Below the pieces are notes generated by a model that saw only the letters and a program-made list of their open reading frames with translations, did not search any database and had not been told where the DNA came from. From assembly GCA_016707885.1 (NCBI GenBank), contig JADJGU010000001.1:62001-126000 (forward strand): 64,000 nt of DNA. The letters run 5' to 3'. Every line of letters starts with the position of its first letter. Positions within the stretch are counted from its first letter, which is position 1. Source of the DNA: Sphingomonadales bacterium (GTDB lineage: Bacteria > Pseudomonadota > Alphaproteobacteria > Sphingomonadales > Sphingomonadaceae). Made by a program: the position numbers and the translations under genes. Of the stretch, positions 1 to 9,337 are shown piece by piece.

Positions 1-21
1 CGCATTTACTTTGCCCCCTGA

Positions 22-660
22 TTATTTGGCTGGAGCGGCTGCGGCCTCCTTGGCGGCATCAGCCGGTGCGGCAGCAGCCGCTTCCCCACCTTCTGCCTGT
101 GCAGCGCCTTCGGCAGGCGCGGCTTCAGCAGCAGGAGCCGCGGGTAGCGGCAGATTCGAACCCTGTGCATTGAGATAGAGCAACAAAGCTGCACGCTCTT
201 CAGGATTTCCGAGACCAGCAAAGCTCATCTTGGTGCCGGGTGCATATTTTTTCGGGTTAGCCAGCCATTTATCCATGCCTTCCCAATCCCAGTTACCCGG
301 AACACCCTTCAGCGCGTCCGAATAAGCAAAGCCGGGTACGTGTCCATGCGCTTTGCCCATGGCGGCATAAAGGTTAGGACCAACGCCATTGGCACCGCCT
401 TGGTTGATCGTGTGGCAGGCGGTGCATTTTTTGAAAATCGCTTCACCCTTGGCAATGTCGGCGCTGGCTAGCAATGTAGCGAGCGGAACAGCGGCAGCGG
501 CACCACCGCCTCCGCTTTCAACGCCCTGTATGACATAGCCCTGCTTGCCTTCACCCGGCACTTCACCGTGGATCACTTTTCCGAAAAGGATCGACGAACC
601 GAGTGCGACAATGCCCGCAGCCAAAACCCAGCCAGCGATGGTGTTATTGCGATCGACCAT
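22..660 (-). CDS. Membrane-anchored cytochrome c (CycM/c552-like)
   Basis: A 212-residue class I cytochrome c that probably carries electrons to a terminal oxidase at the periplasmic face of the inner membrane. An uncleaved N-terminal helix (about residues 7-27) would act as anchor. A CTACH haem-binding motif lies at 79-83, and M145 in a PGTKM context is the expected axial ligand. The last 40 residues are a low-complexity Ala/Pro/Glu tail with no known role. The ATG start is preceded by an AGGG. It is divergent from pheA. Anchor plus haem motif fit the CycM type of alphaproteobacteria; the partner oxidase is not in the window. Confidence 0.88.
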   Translation of the reverse strand: MVDRNNTIAGWVLAAGIVALGSSILFGKVIHGEVPGEGKQGYVIQGVESGGGGAAAAVPLATLLASADIAKGEAIFKKCTACHTINQGGANGVGPNLYAAMGKAHGHVPGFAYSDALKGVPGNWDWEGMDKWLANPKKYAPGTKMSFAGLGNPEERAALLLYLNAQGSNLPLPAAPAAEAAPAEGAAQAEGGEAAAAAPADAAKEAAAAPAK

Positions 661-808
661 GATAAAAGCCCTGATTCATACGTTGTGAGCCGGTTGAGTG
701 CGGCTCCGGTTGATTCCCCACGCTCCTCTAGTCTGGCTGCTTGGGTGGTGCAATAGGCCAAATCCTGCTTGCTAGCGCCTTTTCGCTAGCCTATCGGCCA
801 GCCCCACT

Positions 809-1703
809 ATGGAGAGCTTCCCAAAGAGCGCCCTCGCCCGTGTCGAGGAAATGACCAAGGTCGCAGCTGCAAACCCCGCACGTGCGGTTTCCTTTCAGGG
901 TGCACCGGGGGCGAACTCGCATCTGGCTGCGCTTGAAATCGACCCGGATTGCCTGCCAGTCCCCTGCTTTTCGTTTGAGGACGCGATTGATGCGGTGAAA
1001 GAAGGCAGAGCGGCGCGGGCAGTGATTCCGATCGAAAATTCGCTGCATGGGCGTGTGGCGGATATACATTTCCTACTGCCGGAAAGCGGATTGTCGATAA
1101 TCGGCGAGCATTTCATGCGTATCCGCCATTGTTTGATGGCAAAGCATGCAGATGCCAAACTGACGACCGCAATGAGCCACCCCCAAGCCCTTGGCCAATG
1201 CCGCCATTATCTGCGCGCCAAGGGCATTACGCCAATCGCCTATGCCGACACCGCCGCTGCGGCATCTTTTGTGGCAGATAGCGACGACGAGGGCGCAGCT
1301 GCCGTGGCACCACCGATCGCTGCTGGCATATATGGGCTGGAGATGATTCAGGAAGGCATTGAGGATGATGACCGCAACACCACGCGGTTCGTTGTGCTTT
1401 CCCGCGAGCCTGTGACACCTGATCCGAGACGATGGCTCCCTGATGACGACCTTTATCTTCGAGGTGAAGAACATCCCAGCCGCACTCTATAAGGCAATGG
1501 GCGGTTTTGCGACAAATGGCGTTAACATGACCAAGCTCGAAAGCTATCAGAACGGTGCGAGCTTCGCGGCAACCGAATTCTTCGCCGATATCGAGGGAGC
1601 ACCGGGCAACCCTGCGGTCGACCGCGCGCTCGAAGAATTGGCTTTCCACTGCAACAAGGTACGCCTGCTTGGCACCTACAAGCAGGAACGCAAAAGGGGT
1701 TAG
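809..1703 (+). pseudogene. pheA: Prephenate dehydratase with apparent frameshift
   Basis: Monofunctional prephenate dehydratase, converting prephenate to phenylpyruvate for phenylalanine synthesis. The first frame (809 to about 1427) has the catalytic domain, including the FQGAPGANS start region and the conserved TTRF motif. The second frame (about 1428-1703) encodes the C-terminal ACT regulatory domain, beginning MTTFIFEVKN and containing NGVNMTKLESY. Joining the frames needs removal of one base in the stretch 1421-1430; the resulting length of 297 residues is right for the family. Either a sequencing indel or a recent mutation separating the ACT domain. The ATG start follows no strong Shine-Dalgarno. 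The 3' end overlaps the convergent desaturase by 4 bases. Confidence 0.85.
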
Positions 1704-2743
1704 GAAACCGCTTCGTCAACCTTTGCGGGTTCGGCGAAGATCATCACGGGTTTGCCTTCCAGTTGATGCGGATCCGGATGGCCTGCAGCACGGTTTTTGT
1801 CGCGCTTTTGCACATTCCAGACCAGACCTAGCTTGCCCAAAGTTTCAATCGTCCAGCCGTTGAAATCCAGCTCCCACCAGCTGACATGGTTGCTCGCCGC
1901 GCGGGGTTGGGCATGGTGGTTGTTGTGCCAGCCGTCGCCTAAAGTCAGTATAGAAATGAACCAGTTATTGGTCGCTTTTCCAACATCATGATAACGGCGA
2001 TAGCCAAAATAATGCGCCAGACTGTTGGTGCCCATCACGCCATTCAAAAAGATGAAGGTGCGCAAGAAACCGCCGATTAATACGGTGCCCAGAACATGTT
2101 CAGGGCCACCAAAGGCCAGCGCCCAACCCGCAGGCAGGACGACAAGCGAAAAGGCCACCCAGAGCCAGCGGGTCTTATGGCAGAACTTCGACAACCGGAT
2201 CGCCGACCAGCCCCTTGCCATAAAGCCGCATATCAGTGTGGGCGTTGTCCCACAGCCAGCCGAGATGACCGATCAGAAGCCTTTGACCGGCCCCATCTTG
2301 CGACCATGGCCGTCGATATGCGGGCTGTGGATGTCACCTACTTCGTCGGAAAAGGCGTGGTGTCGACGGTGGTCGGCCGCCCATTTCTTGACCGACCCCT
2401 GACAGGCCATCTGCCCGCAAATGCCAATCAGATAACGCATCCATGTCGAAGTCTCGAACGAACGGTGGGTGAAATAGCGGTGAAAGCCGCAGGAAAGGCC
2501 ATAGTTGATAATTAGATAGCCCGAAATGAACGCCGACCACTCGACCCAGCCGGTCGGCTGCGTAAACATCCACCAGATCGCTGCAACAGCGCCGCCGACC
2601 TGTAGCACCGCCAATATGCTATATTCGATCTGCTTCGCACGTGCATCGGGGCCGCCGATAAGAACACCGGTATGCGGTTGCCCTTTACCCTCCAACTCCC
2701 AATTCCGGTCGCTTGGATATAGGCCAGTCGTTGTCCGTGGCAT
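1700..2743 (-). pseudogene. Fatty acid (acyl-CoA delta-9 type) desaturase with two frameshifts
   Basis: Membrane di-iron fatty acid desaturase that would introduce a cis double bond into acyl chains. All three histidine boxes are present but split between frames: HRYFTH and HRRHH in the upstream piece, HNNHH in the downstream piece. Reading needs one added base near 2274-2280 (after GPVKGF) and one removed near 2188-2192 (in DPVV/KFCHK); between them the third frame reads LIGHLGWLWDN, typical of the family. Net length is unchanged at 347 residues. Hydrophobic segments follow the usual pattern. The start at 2743 (MPRTTTG) has a GGGGA upstream; longer in-frame extensions are unlikely. Two compensating indels within 90 bases suggest base-calling error. 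Confidence 0.85.
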
Positions 2744-2863
2744 GCGCGTCCCCCTATTTGTGCGCGACTGGCTGTCGCTGGTTGGTGCCACCATAAGGTA
2801 AAATTGCGTCATTATTAACGCCACTGTCAATCGCGTTAACGGCGTTTGTGCGACGAACCGAGC

Positions 2864-2892
2864 TTGACGCAATGCTCTTGCTGTATTATATA
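2864..2892 (+). promoter_or_regulatory. Putative sigma-70 type promoter of the 2918 lipoprotein gene
   Basis: A TTGACG box (2864-2869) is followed after 17 bases by TTATAT (2887-2892); alternative -10 hexamers such as TATAAT (2893-2898) sit in the same AT-rich run. It lies just upstream of a gene with a strong GGAGGT ribosome binding site (2905-2910). The spacing leaves a short leader. Inference from hexamer match only. Confidence 0.45.
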
Positions 2893-2917
2893 TATAATAC
2901 ACACGGAGGTTTTACCG

Positions 2918-3433
2918 ATGAAATATGCCCTGACTGCCTTGCCCCTCGCGCTTGGTTTGGTCGCTTGCGGTACCAAGGATGAGCCTGAGGAAGGCACCAC
3001 CGTCAATATCGACGCCACAACTGAAAAAGGCTCGACCGTCAAAATCACAGCAGACGGCAAAACGGGCAATGTCGGCTTCAAGGTTTCTGGCTTCGACACC
3101 AACATCCGACTGCCGAAAAAACTGCTCGACGACAGCAATTTCGACATTGACGGGGTGAAACTCTATCCGGGCTCAACTGTCGATACGGTCAACATCACAG
3201 CCAATGACAAAGGCGGCAAGGATGAACAAACCGACGTCCGCATCGGCTTCACTTCGCCTGCCGATCCGGCAAAGGTCAGCGACTGGTTCAAGGATCAGTT
3301 TGGCAAGGAGTCGATCAAGGCCAGCGGTGACGCGGCGAAACTGACTGGAACGACGAAGGACGGCGAAGCTTTCACCATCGAGCTGACCGAAAAAGACGGC
3401 AAGACCGCCGGATTGGTAAATATCCGCAAATAA
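2918..3433 (+). CDS. Small predicted lipoprotein, function unknown
   Basis: A 171-residue exported protein. MKYALTALPLALGLVAC ends in a lipobox (LVAC), so lipidation and membrane attachment are predicted. The mature part is polar, rich in Lys, Asp, Gly and Thr, with beta-like alternating segments and no further cysteines. The ATG at 2918 was chosen over the longer frame from 2846 because it has a GGAGGT site 8 bases upstream and begins with the signal peptide. It is single-gene, convergent with the lipocalin 6 bases later. I do not recognise a named family; similar small lipoproteins occur in Sphingomonads. Confidence 0.75.
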   Translation: MKYALTALPLALGLVACGTKDEPEEGTTVNIDATTEKGSTVKITADGKTGNVGFKVSGFDTNIRLPKKLLDDSNFDIDGVKLYPGSTVDTVNITANDKGGKDEQTDVRIGFTSPADPAKVSDWFKDQFGKESIKASGDAAKLTGTTKDGEAFTIELTEKDGKTAGLVNIRK

Positions 3434-3439
3434 GCCGGT

Positions 3440-3991
3440 TTAGCTGGCGGGTTGCTGCGTAATCCTGAGCAACCCGACATCATATCCAAGTTCGGTGGCG
3501 CGCGTTTTCATGCGGTCAAGAGTCGCCGCGCCGGGATTAGGCTGGCGATGGAGCAGCCACAAATAGCGTCCGCTCGGTTCGCCGACGATCGACCAGCTAT
3601 AGTCCACTGCATGGTCGAGCACCCAATAATCGCCATAAAATGGGCCAAAGAAGGAGACGCGCAATTTGGCGTTCTGGCTGCCTTCGACGACCTTGGCCTT
3701 TCCGTTGGCCTGCTTGCTTTTACCCTGCAGCGATCCCTGAAGGCAGGAGTTGATCACTTTGATCCGCCCGGGTGCCGTCAGGCTGTAATCGGCGGTGACG
3801 CCTTCACAATCCTTCTGAAATCCCGCTTCATATCTAGCAAGCTCATACCAGCGACCCAGATAGCGATCGACCTCGACAGGCTTCGCAGGTTCAGGGACAG
3901 CGCGATTGCCGACCGGGCCTGCCTCGAAAGTTGAACAACCGGCCAGAGCCAATATGGCTGTGGCGATGACGAGTGCGTGGCGCTTTTTCAT
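3440..3991 (-). CDS. blc: Outer-membrane lipocalin (Blc type)
   Basis: Bacterial lipocalin, a beta-barrel lipoprotein that binds lysophospholipids or fatty acids at the outer membrane. The signal peptide ends in a lipobox (ALAGC). The lipocalin signature DRYLGRWYELARYE follows, and the conserved YWVLD and LWLLHR strands are present. Length (183 residues from MKKRH) matches the family. The start at 3991 was preferred to 4012 because it begins the signal peptide directly. It lies downstream of polA on the same strand, with 62 bases between them, so it may share transcription. Confidence 0.88.
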   Translation of the reverse strand: MKKRHALVIATAILALAGCSTFEAGPVGNRAVPEPAKPVEVDRYLGRWYELARYEAGFQKDCEGVTADYSLTAPGRIKVINSCLQGSLQGKSKQANGKAKVVEGSQNAKLRVSFFGPFYGDYWVLDHAVDYSWSIVGEPSGRYLWLLHRQPNPGAATLDRMKTRATELGYDVGLLRITQQPAS

Positions 3992-4053
3992 ACCAATCAA
4001 GGTGGTGCACACCGACCTTTGTTACAAGGCGGGTGAAATCCCCATGTACCGCT

Positions 4054-6870
4054 TCAGTGCGCAGCGCCCCAGCTTGGGCCTGTGCCGATTTCGACGCTCA
4101 GCGGAACCGAGAGCTTGACCAGCGGCTCTGCCGCGCCAGCCATCACGGCTTCGATTACCTTTTTCGCCGCTTCAACATCGCCCTTGGGCAGTTCAAACAC
4201 CAGTTCGTCATGCACCTGCAGCAGCATCTTCACATTGAGCAGGCCCGCCTCGATCAAGGCAGGCCCCATGCGCACCATCGCGCGCTTGATAATGTCGGCG
4301 CTAGTGCCCTGGATCGGAGCGTTGATCGCAGCCCGCTCGCTGCCCTGTCGTTCGGCCTGGCTTTGCGAGCTAATACGCGGAAACCAGCATTTGCGACCGA
4401 AAAGCGTTGTCGTGAAGCCGCTCTCCTTCACACTCGCCAGCGTTTCCTGGATATAGGCACTGATGCCGGGAAAGCGCTTGAAATAGGCGTCGATAAGCTG
4501 CTGCGCCTCTTCCGAGCTCGACTCGAGCCGCTTCGCCAGCCCCCAGCGCGAGATGCCGTATAGGATCGAGAAGTTGATCGTCTTGGCCCGCCCGCGTGTG
4601 TCACGGTTGACCTCTCCAAACAATTCTTGCGCGGTGCGGGCATGGATATCCTCCCCGTGCTCGAACGCTTCGCGCAACGGCCCGACATCGGCCATATGCG
4701 CAGCCAGCCGCAACTCAATCTGGCTATAGTCGGCGGACAGGATGACATTGCCGGGTTCGGCCACAAAAGCATCCCTGATCTGCCGCCCGATTTCGGTGCG
4801 GATCGGGATATTCTGCAGGTTGGGGTCAGTCGAAGCCAGACGACCGGTCTGCGCGCCGACAAGGCTGTAGCTGGTATGAACCCGCCCGGTCTTGGCGTTG
4901 ATCTGTTCCTGCAAGGAGTCAGTATAAGTCGACTTCAGCTTTGCCAGCTGTCGCCAGTCGAGCACCTTGCGTGCGATTTCAACCCCTTGCCCTGCCAAAT
5001 CCTCAAGCACAGTCACGTCGGTCGAGTATTGCCCCGACTTGCCTTTCTTGCCACCCTTGTGACCCAGCTTGTCAAACAGGATCGCGCCTAATTGCTGGGG
5101 ACTGCCAATGGTGAAGGGCTGGCCTGCAAGGCCATGGATTTCCTTTTCGAGTATCTCCATCTGCGCGGCAAATTCGGTCGACAGACGGGCCAGCACAGCG
5201 CGATCAACCTTTATCCCGGCGCATTCCATCTGGCTCAACACCGGCACCAATGGCCGGTCGACCAGTTCGTAGACGCGCGTCACCTTTTCTGGGCTCAACC
5301 GCAGCTTCAGATGATGCCACAGCCTCAGCGTGACGTCGGCATCCTCCGCCGCATATTTTGTCGCCTCGGCGAGCGGCACTTCAGCAAAGCCGATCTGGCT
5401 CTTTCCGGTGCCGGTCAGCGATTTGTAGCTGATAGGTTTATGACCCAGATACAGCTCGGACAATTCGTCCATGCCATGCCCTTGACGCCCGGCATCGAGC
5501 GCAAAGCTCATCACCATCGTGTCGTCGAACGGCGCGATCGTCAGGCCGTGCTGGCGCAGCACCGACATGTCATATTTCAGATTCTGCCCGACCTTGAGGA
5601 CGCTCTGATCCGCCAACAGCGGTTTTAGCCTCGCCAAAGCTGCTTCGAGCGGGATCTGATCGGGCTTATCGGCGAACATATCGGTCCCGCCATGCGCCAG
5701 CGGCACATAGCAAGCCTTGCCCGGCGCAGTTGCCAGACTGAAGCCGACCAGCCGCGCGGTCACTGCTTCAAGGCTGTCAGTCTCCGTATCGAAGCCGACA
5801 ACGCCCACTTTCTGCGCTTCGGCAATCCAGTAATCGAGCCGGTCGAGCGAAGTCACACATTCATAGGTTGATGCATCGATGGGAAGCATCGGCCTGGGCG
5901 TTGCGGCTTTGCCTGTCTCGACCGCCTGCGCGCCGCCATCCCCCTTGCGTTCAGCCTTGGGCTGGCCTGCAATTGCCTTGTTGGCAGACGCAGTGTCGCT
6001 TGTCTTCCCAATACGGTTTAGCAGCGAGCGAAAACCATGCTCCTCAAGGAAGGGCCGCAGTGGCTCTTCGGGGATTGGCCCCAATGCCATATCCTCGAGC
6101 GCGATCGGCAGCGGGCAATCTTCCTTCAGCGTCACCAGCACTTTGGAAAGCCGTGCCAGTTCTGCGTGCTCAATCAAATTATCGCGCATTTTGGAGGGCT
6201 TCATGTCGGCTGCCGCCGCCAGAACCGCCTCCAGATTACCAAATTCGGTGATCAGCTTGGTCGCAGTCTTGGGACCGATTCCCGGCACACCCGGCACATT
6301 GTCTGAGCTATCGCCCATCAACGCAAGGACATCGCCGACCAGTTCTGGCCCAACGCCGAATTTCTCGAACACCTCGTCACGCCCGATGCGTTTGTCCTTC
6401 ATCGTGTCGAACATGTCGACGCCGTCGCCGACCAACTGCATCAGATCCTTGTCCGAGGATATGATCGATACGTCCCAGCCCTGTGCGCGCGCAGCCTTTG
6501 TGTAGCTGGCGATCATGTCGTCTGCCTCAACATTGTCTTCTTCAATCATCGGCAGCGAGAAAGCGAGCGTCGCGTCGCGGATTAGCGGGAATTGCGGGCG
6601 CAAATCTTCCGGTGCAGGCGGGCGGTTGGCTTTATACAGGTCGTAAATCTCGTTGCGGAAACTGGTCCCCGCCTTGTCGAGCACCACTGCCATGTGCGTC
6701 GGCCCGTCGGCCGCGTGCAGATCGCTCGCCAGCTTCCACAGCATGTTCGAATAGCCCGCAACGGCACCCACCGGCACGCCCGCCGGATTGGTCAGTGGCG
6801 GCAGGCTGTAATAAGCGCGGAAGATATAGGCGGAGCCGTCAACGAGGTAGAGATGCTTATGGTCAGACAT
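4054..6870 (-). CDS. polA: DNA polymerase I
   Basis: A 938-residue repair polymerase that removes RNA primers and fills gaps. The N-terminal 5'-3' exonuclease domain starts HLYLVDGSAYIFRAYYS and includes the helix-hairpin-helix PGVPGIGPKTA. A 3'-5' exonuclease domain is indicated by VVGFDTETDSLE. The polymerase domain has motif A (SADYSQIELRLAAH), motif B (RGRAKTINFSILYGIS) and motif C (QVHDELVFEL, about 885-894). Length and domain order are normal for alphaproteobacteria. The linker between the two exonuclease domains (about 300-340) is low-complexity. No frameshift, in contrast with several neighbours. Confidence 0.97.
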   Translation of the reverse strand: MSDHKHLYLVDGSAYIFRAYYSLPPLTNPAGVPVGAVAGYSNMLWKLASDLHAADGPTHMAVVLDKAGTSFRNEIYDLYKANRPPAPEDLRPQFPLIRDATLAFSLPMIEEDNVEADDMIASYTKAARAQGWDVSIISSDKDLMQLVGDGVDMFDTMKDKRIGRDEVFEKFGVGPELVGDVLALMGDSSDNVPGVPGIGPKTATKLITEFGNLEAVLAAAADMKPSKMRDNLIEHAELARLSKVLVTLKEDCPLPIALEDMALGPIPEEPLRPFLEEHGFRSLLNRIGKTSDTASANKAIAGQPKAERKGDGGAQAVETGKAATPRPMLPIDASTYECVTSLDRLDYWIAEAQKVGVVGFDTETDSLEAVTARLVGFSLATAPGKACYVPLAHGGTDMFADKPDQIPLEAALARLKPLLADQSVLKVGQNLKYDMSVLRQHGLTIAPFDDTMVMSFALDAGRQGHGMDELSELYLGHKPISYKSLTGTGKSQIGFAEVPLAEATKYAAEDADVTLRLWHHLKLRLSPEKVTRVYELVDRPLVPVLSQMECAGIKVDRAVLARLSTEFAAQMEILEKEIHGLAGQPFTIGSPQQLGAILFDKLGHKGGKKGKSGQYSTDVTVLEDLAGQGVEIARKVLDWRQLAKLKSTYTDSLQEQINAKTGRVHTSYSLVGAQTGRLASTDPNLQNIPIRTEIGRQIRDAFVAEPGNVILSADYSQIELRLAAHMADVGPLREAFEHGEDIHARTAQELFGEVNRDTRGRAKTINFSILYGISRWGLAKRLESSSEEAQQLIDAYFKRFPGISAYIQETLASVKESGFTTTLFGRKCWFPRISSQSQAERQGSERAAINAPIQGTSADIIKRAMVRMGPALIEAGLLNVKMLLQVHDELVFELPKGDVEAAKKVIEAVMAGAAEPLVKLSVPLSVEIGTGPSWGAAH

Positions 6871-6912
6871 GCCGGACGGATAGCAGCGCCGACGAACAGA
6901 GTCTTGCCCAAA

Positions 6913-7587
6913 TCAGGCCAACGCCAATGAAGATTCAGGCAAAGGCATGTGCATTTCGGCGGGCGCTCCGCGGTCGATTCGCACAAATTTCGGTATGCCT
7001 TCAGCCATATATTGCCAGCGGAAGAATCGAACGGTGGTGATATGGCCGACCGTGGCCGATCGCATCCGCCGGTGCGACAGCAGCGAGGGCAGATTATAGT
7101 CGGCAATCCAGCTCATCGACCAAATACGCCCCCTCGCCTGCATCCACTCAGCGGTTCCCGCCCATAAAGCCGCAAATGCACGCCCTAAACGGTGGTCGGG
7201 GTGAATCCACAGGCCTGTATCCCAGATCGCGATTTCGGGGACGACAAAGCGCAAATGCACCATGCTTTCGTTGAACGGTCCAGAGCCGACCCAAGTCACC
7301 CCGACAAATTCGTCGCGTGCATTATAGGCCGCAAGGCAAGTCAAGCCCTGAGCAAAACGGCGCTCCTGCTCTTCGGTGTTCGCGTCAATCTGGTGGCGAG
7401 AGAGCGCCTCTGGCGAAATAGGCTCTACCCGAAACCCTCTGGGCATTTTGGGCATCCCGTCCACCGGCACCGCCACCAATGTATAGCGGCTATAGCCGAT
7501 TACCCCTGCTTTGGTCGCCAAACGCGCTGTCGCATAGGACAGCACACCGGCAATACCGAGCAGTTTGATGGCGGTGTAATCAGGCAA
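6913..7587 (-). CDS. GNAT-like N-acetyltransferase family protein
   Basis: A 224-residue protein that resembles a GNAT fold acetyltransferase. The segment GLWIHPDHRLGRAFAALWAG has the form of motif A (beta strand, then the acetyl-CoA pyrophosphate loop), and the later NLPSLLSHRRM resembles the acetyl-CoA-contacting helix. The N-terminal LLGIAGVLSYATARLAT is weakly hydrophobic. The substrate is unknown. It is upstream of polA on the same strand with 42 bases between them. The family call is moderate because the loop is not a textbook Q/R-x-x-G-x-G/A. Confidence 0.6.
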   Translation of the reverse strand: MPDYTAIKLLGIAGVLSYATARLATKAGVIGYSRYTLVAVPVDGMPKMPRGFRVEPISPEALSRHQIDANTEEQERRFAQGLTCLAAYNARDEFVGVTWVGSGPFNESMVHLRFVVPEIAIWDTGLWIHPDHRLGRAFAALWAGTAEWMQARGRIWSMSWIADYNLPSLLSHRRMRSATVGHITTVRFFRWQYMAEGIPKFVRIDRGAPAEMHMPLPESSLALA

Positions 7588-7652
7588 TTGGCAGCTCCAT
7601 TAGGCGGAGCGTGTAGCAGCAGAAGCCAAACTTTGTCTAAACAGAAACTGGC

Positions 7653-8126
7653 TTAAGGGACTTCTTCGCCCCAGATGCGGTCGGTCTCGATATAGCCAAC
7701 TCTCCCGGCGATATCGAGGCGGCACCAGCCTTTCTGACAATCGTCAATCCGGCCAACTACGCCCTTCTCTACGCGCCACGAGATGCGTGCTGTCGAGGAC
7801 GGTTGTTCGCGCAATTCCGATATGCCCGCAGCAGTCACGATGGCGGAGCGCTCAGGGCTCAGCAGCCGGACATGCATCCAGCCCTGATCGCCGTCAGGGT
7901 CTTCGACCTTGCGCCAGACCTCATGTACGGAGACGACCTTCACCGGCAGATATTGCCGCTTATACACCCATTTCACGGGAAACTCGGTGCTCGGCCCAGT
8001 GCGCGTCCGCGCTTCGGGTTCGTCAATCGACGCCCAATAAGGTGTCTTTTTCGTAGTCTGCGCTGATGCACCGCCCCCTGCGGCAACCAACGCGACGACA
8101 ATCAAGGATTTTACGATATTTTGCAT
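7653..8126 (-). CDS. Secreted bacterial SH3-domain protein
   Basis: A 157-residue exported protein with two bacterial SH3-like repeats. A signal peptide (MQNIVKSLIVVALVAAGGGASAQ) is followed by a first repeat with RTGPSTEFPVKWVY and a second with LREQPSSTARISWRVEKGVVG, each with the GW-type DQGWMHVRLL or KGWCRLDIAG strand. Such repeats commonly bind peptidoglycan or stabilise envelope proteins. The ATG at 8126 was preferred to a TTG four codons earlier because the latter has its purine tract too close. It stands alone, divergent from the 8236 dehydrogenase, so a shared promoter region is likely between 8127 and 8235. Confidence 0.8.
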   Translation of the reverse strand: MQNIVKSLIVVALVAAGGGASAQTTKKTPYWASIDEPEARTRTGPSTEFPVKWVYKRQYLPVKVVSVHEVWRKVEDPDGDQGWMHVRLLSPERSAIVTAAGISELREQPSSTARISWRVEKGVVGRIDDCQKGWCRLDIAGRVGYIETDRIWGEEVP

Positions 8127-8235
8127 ATATTCCAGCAACCTGCCGCCCCAATTCCTCCCCTATAGTGTAAGCTGTGCCGACAGTTCAAGGGTGATAGCTT
8201 GACGTCGCCTTTCTTCGCGCCATAGGGTTGTCTGC

Positions 8236-9234
8236 ATGACCCAGTTTCAACGCATCGAACGCCCGCGCGTCGCCGTCACCCGCAAACTTTTGCCGCAGAT
8301 CGAAGCGCGCATGGCTGAACTGTTCGATTGCCGTTTCAACGCCGACGATCACCCGATGTCGGCGGATGAAATCGTGGAATTGATGCAAGATGCCGACATA
8401 TTGGTACCGACCGTCACCGATCGCATTGATGCCGAACTGATCGCCAAAGCGCCCGCCTCGCTCAAAATGTTCGCCAATTTTGGCGCGGGTGTGAACCATA
8501 TCGATTTGGCCGCTGCCAAGGCGATGGGCATCCTCGTTACCAATACGCCCGGAGTGTTCACCGACGATACCGCCGACCTGACGATGGCGTTGATCCTCAA
8601 TGTCCCGCGCCGGTTGGGGGAAGGCCATCGCCTGATGCGCTCTGGTGAATGGCAGGGCTGGACGCCGTCTGGCATGCTCGGTCACCGGATTGGCGGCAAA
8701 ACGCTCGGAATCATCGGCTTTGGGCGCATCGGTGAAGCTGTTGCACTCCGCGCGCGCGCTTTCGGGTTGAACATCGTCTATAACAAACGCCACCGCCTGC
8801 CCGCGAGTATCGAGGATGAAATGGGCATCACTTTTGAGCCCGACCTCGATCGGTTGGTCGCCAAAAGCGACATCATCACGCTGCACTGCCCGCTGACAGC
8901 CGAAACAGACAAGTTGATGAGGCGCGAACGGATCGGGCTTATGAAGCGCGACGCCTGTCTGGTTAACAGCTCGCGCGGCGAACTGGTAGATGAGGACGCG
9001 CTTATCGAAGCACTGCAACGCGGGCGGATCGCGGGTGCGGGACTTGATGTCTATAATCACGAGCCAGCCATCGACCCGCGCTTTCTGGCGATACCCAATG
9101 TCGTGCTGCTGCCTCATCTGGGCAGCGCCACTTTCGAAGGTCGCGAAGCCTCGGGCGAAAAGGTGATCGCCAACATCCGGATATTTTCGGACGGCCACCG
9201 CCCGCCCGATCAGGTGCTCGAAGGCTGGGCGTAA
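8236..9234 (+). CDS. D-2-hydroxyacid dehydrogenase (glyoxylate/hydroxypyruvate reductase type)
   Basis: A 332-residue NAD(P)-dependent oxidoreductase of the D-isomer-specific 2-hydroxyacid dehydrogenase family. The nucleotide-binding loop GFGRIGEAVA lies near residue 160. The catalytic Arg (NSSRGELVDEDAL), Glu (in GAGLDVYNHEPA) and His (LLPHLGSAT) are visible. Family members reduce glyoxylate or hydroxypyruvate, or act on other 2-oxoacids; the exact substrate cannot be read from the sequence. Upstream DNA has no strong ribosome site. It is followed by the ammonium channel gene after about 100 bases containing a palindrome. Confidence 0.88.
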   Translation: MTQFQRIERPRVAVTRKLLPQIEARMAELFDCRFNADDHPMSADEIVELMQDADILVPTVTDRIDAELIAKAPASLKMFANFGAGVNHIDLAAAKAMGILVTNTPGVFTDDTADLTMALILNVPRRLGEGHRLMRSGEWQGWTPSGMLGHRIGGKTLGIIGFGRIGEAVALRARAFGLNIVYNKRHRLPASIEDEMGITFEPDLDRLVAKSDIITLHCPLTAETDKLMRRERIGLMKRDACLVNSSRGELVDEDALIEALQRGRIAGAGLDVYNHEPAIDPRFLAIPNVVLLPHLGSATFEGREASGEKVIANIRIFSDGHRPPDQVLEGWA

Positions 9235-9260
9235 TTTCCTGTCGACAAAGCCCGCATTCG

Positions 9261-9277
9261 CGCAATTAGCAATTGCG
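9261..9277. promoter_or_regulatory. Palindrome upstream of amt, possible operator
   Basis: CGCAATT-AGC-AATTGCG is a perfect 7-bp inverted repeat with a 3-base centre, 60 bases before the amt start codon. It fits a dimeric regulator site better than a terminator, as no T tract follows. It does not match the NtrC consensus I know, and I could not find a convincing sigma-54 promoter nearby. Its role is unproven. Confidence 0.3.
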
Positions 9278-9337
9278 AGCCCCCACCCTGTGGCTTAGAG
9301 ACCTGCCCAAAATAACGACACATCGGGGAGGTTTGCC

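Noticed and set aside
8185..9198. 337-codon frame on the minus strand
   Set aside because: Antisense shadow of the D-2-hydroxyacid dehydrogenase gene, which has clear motifs.
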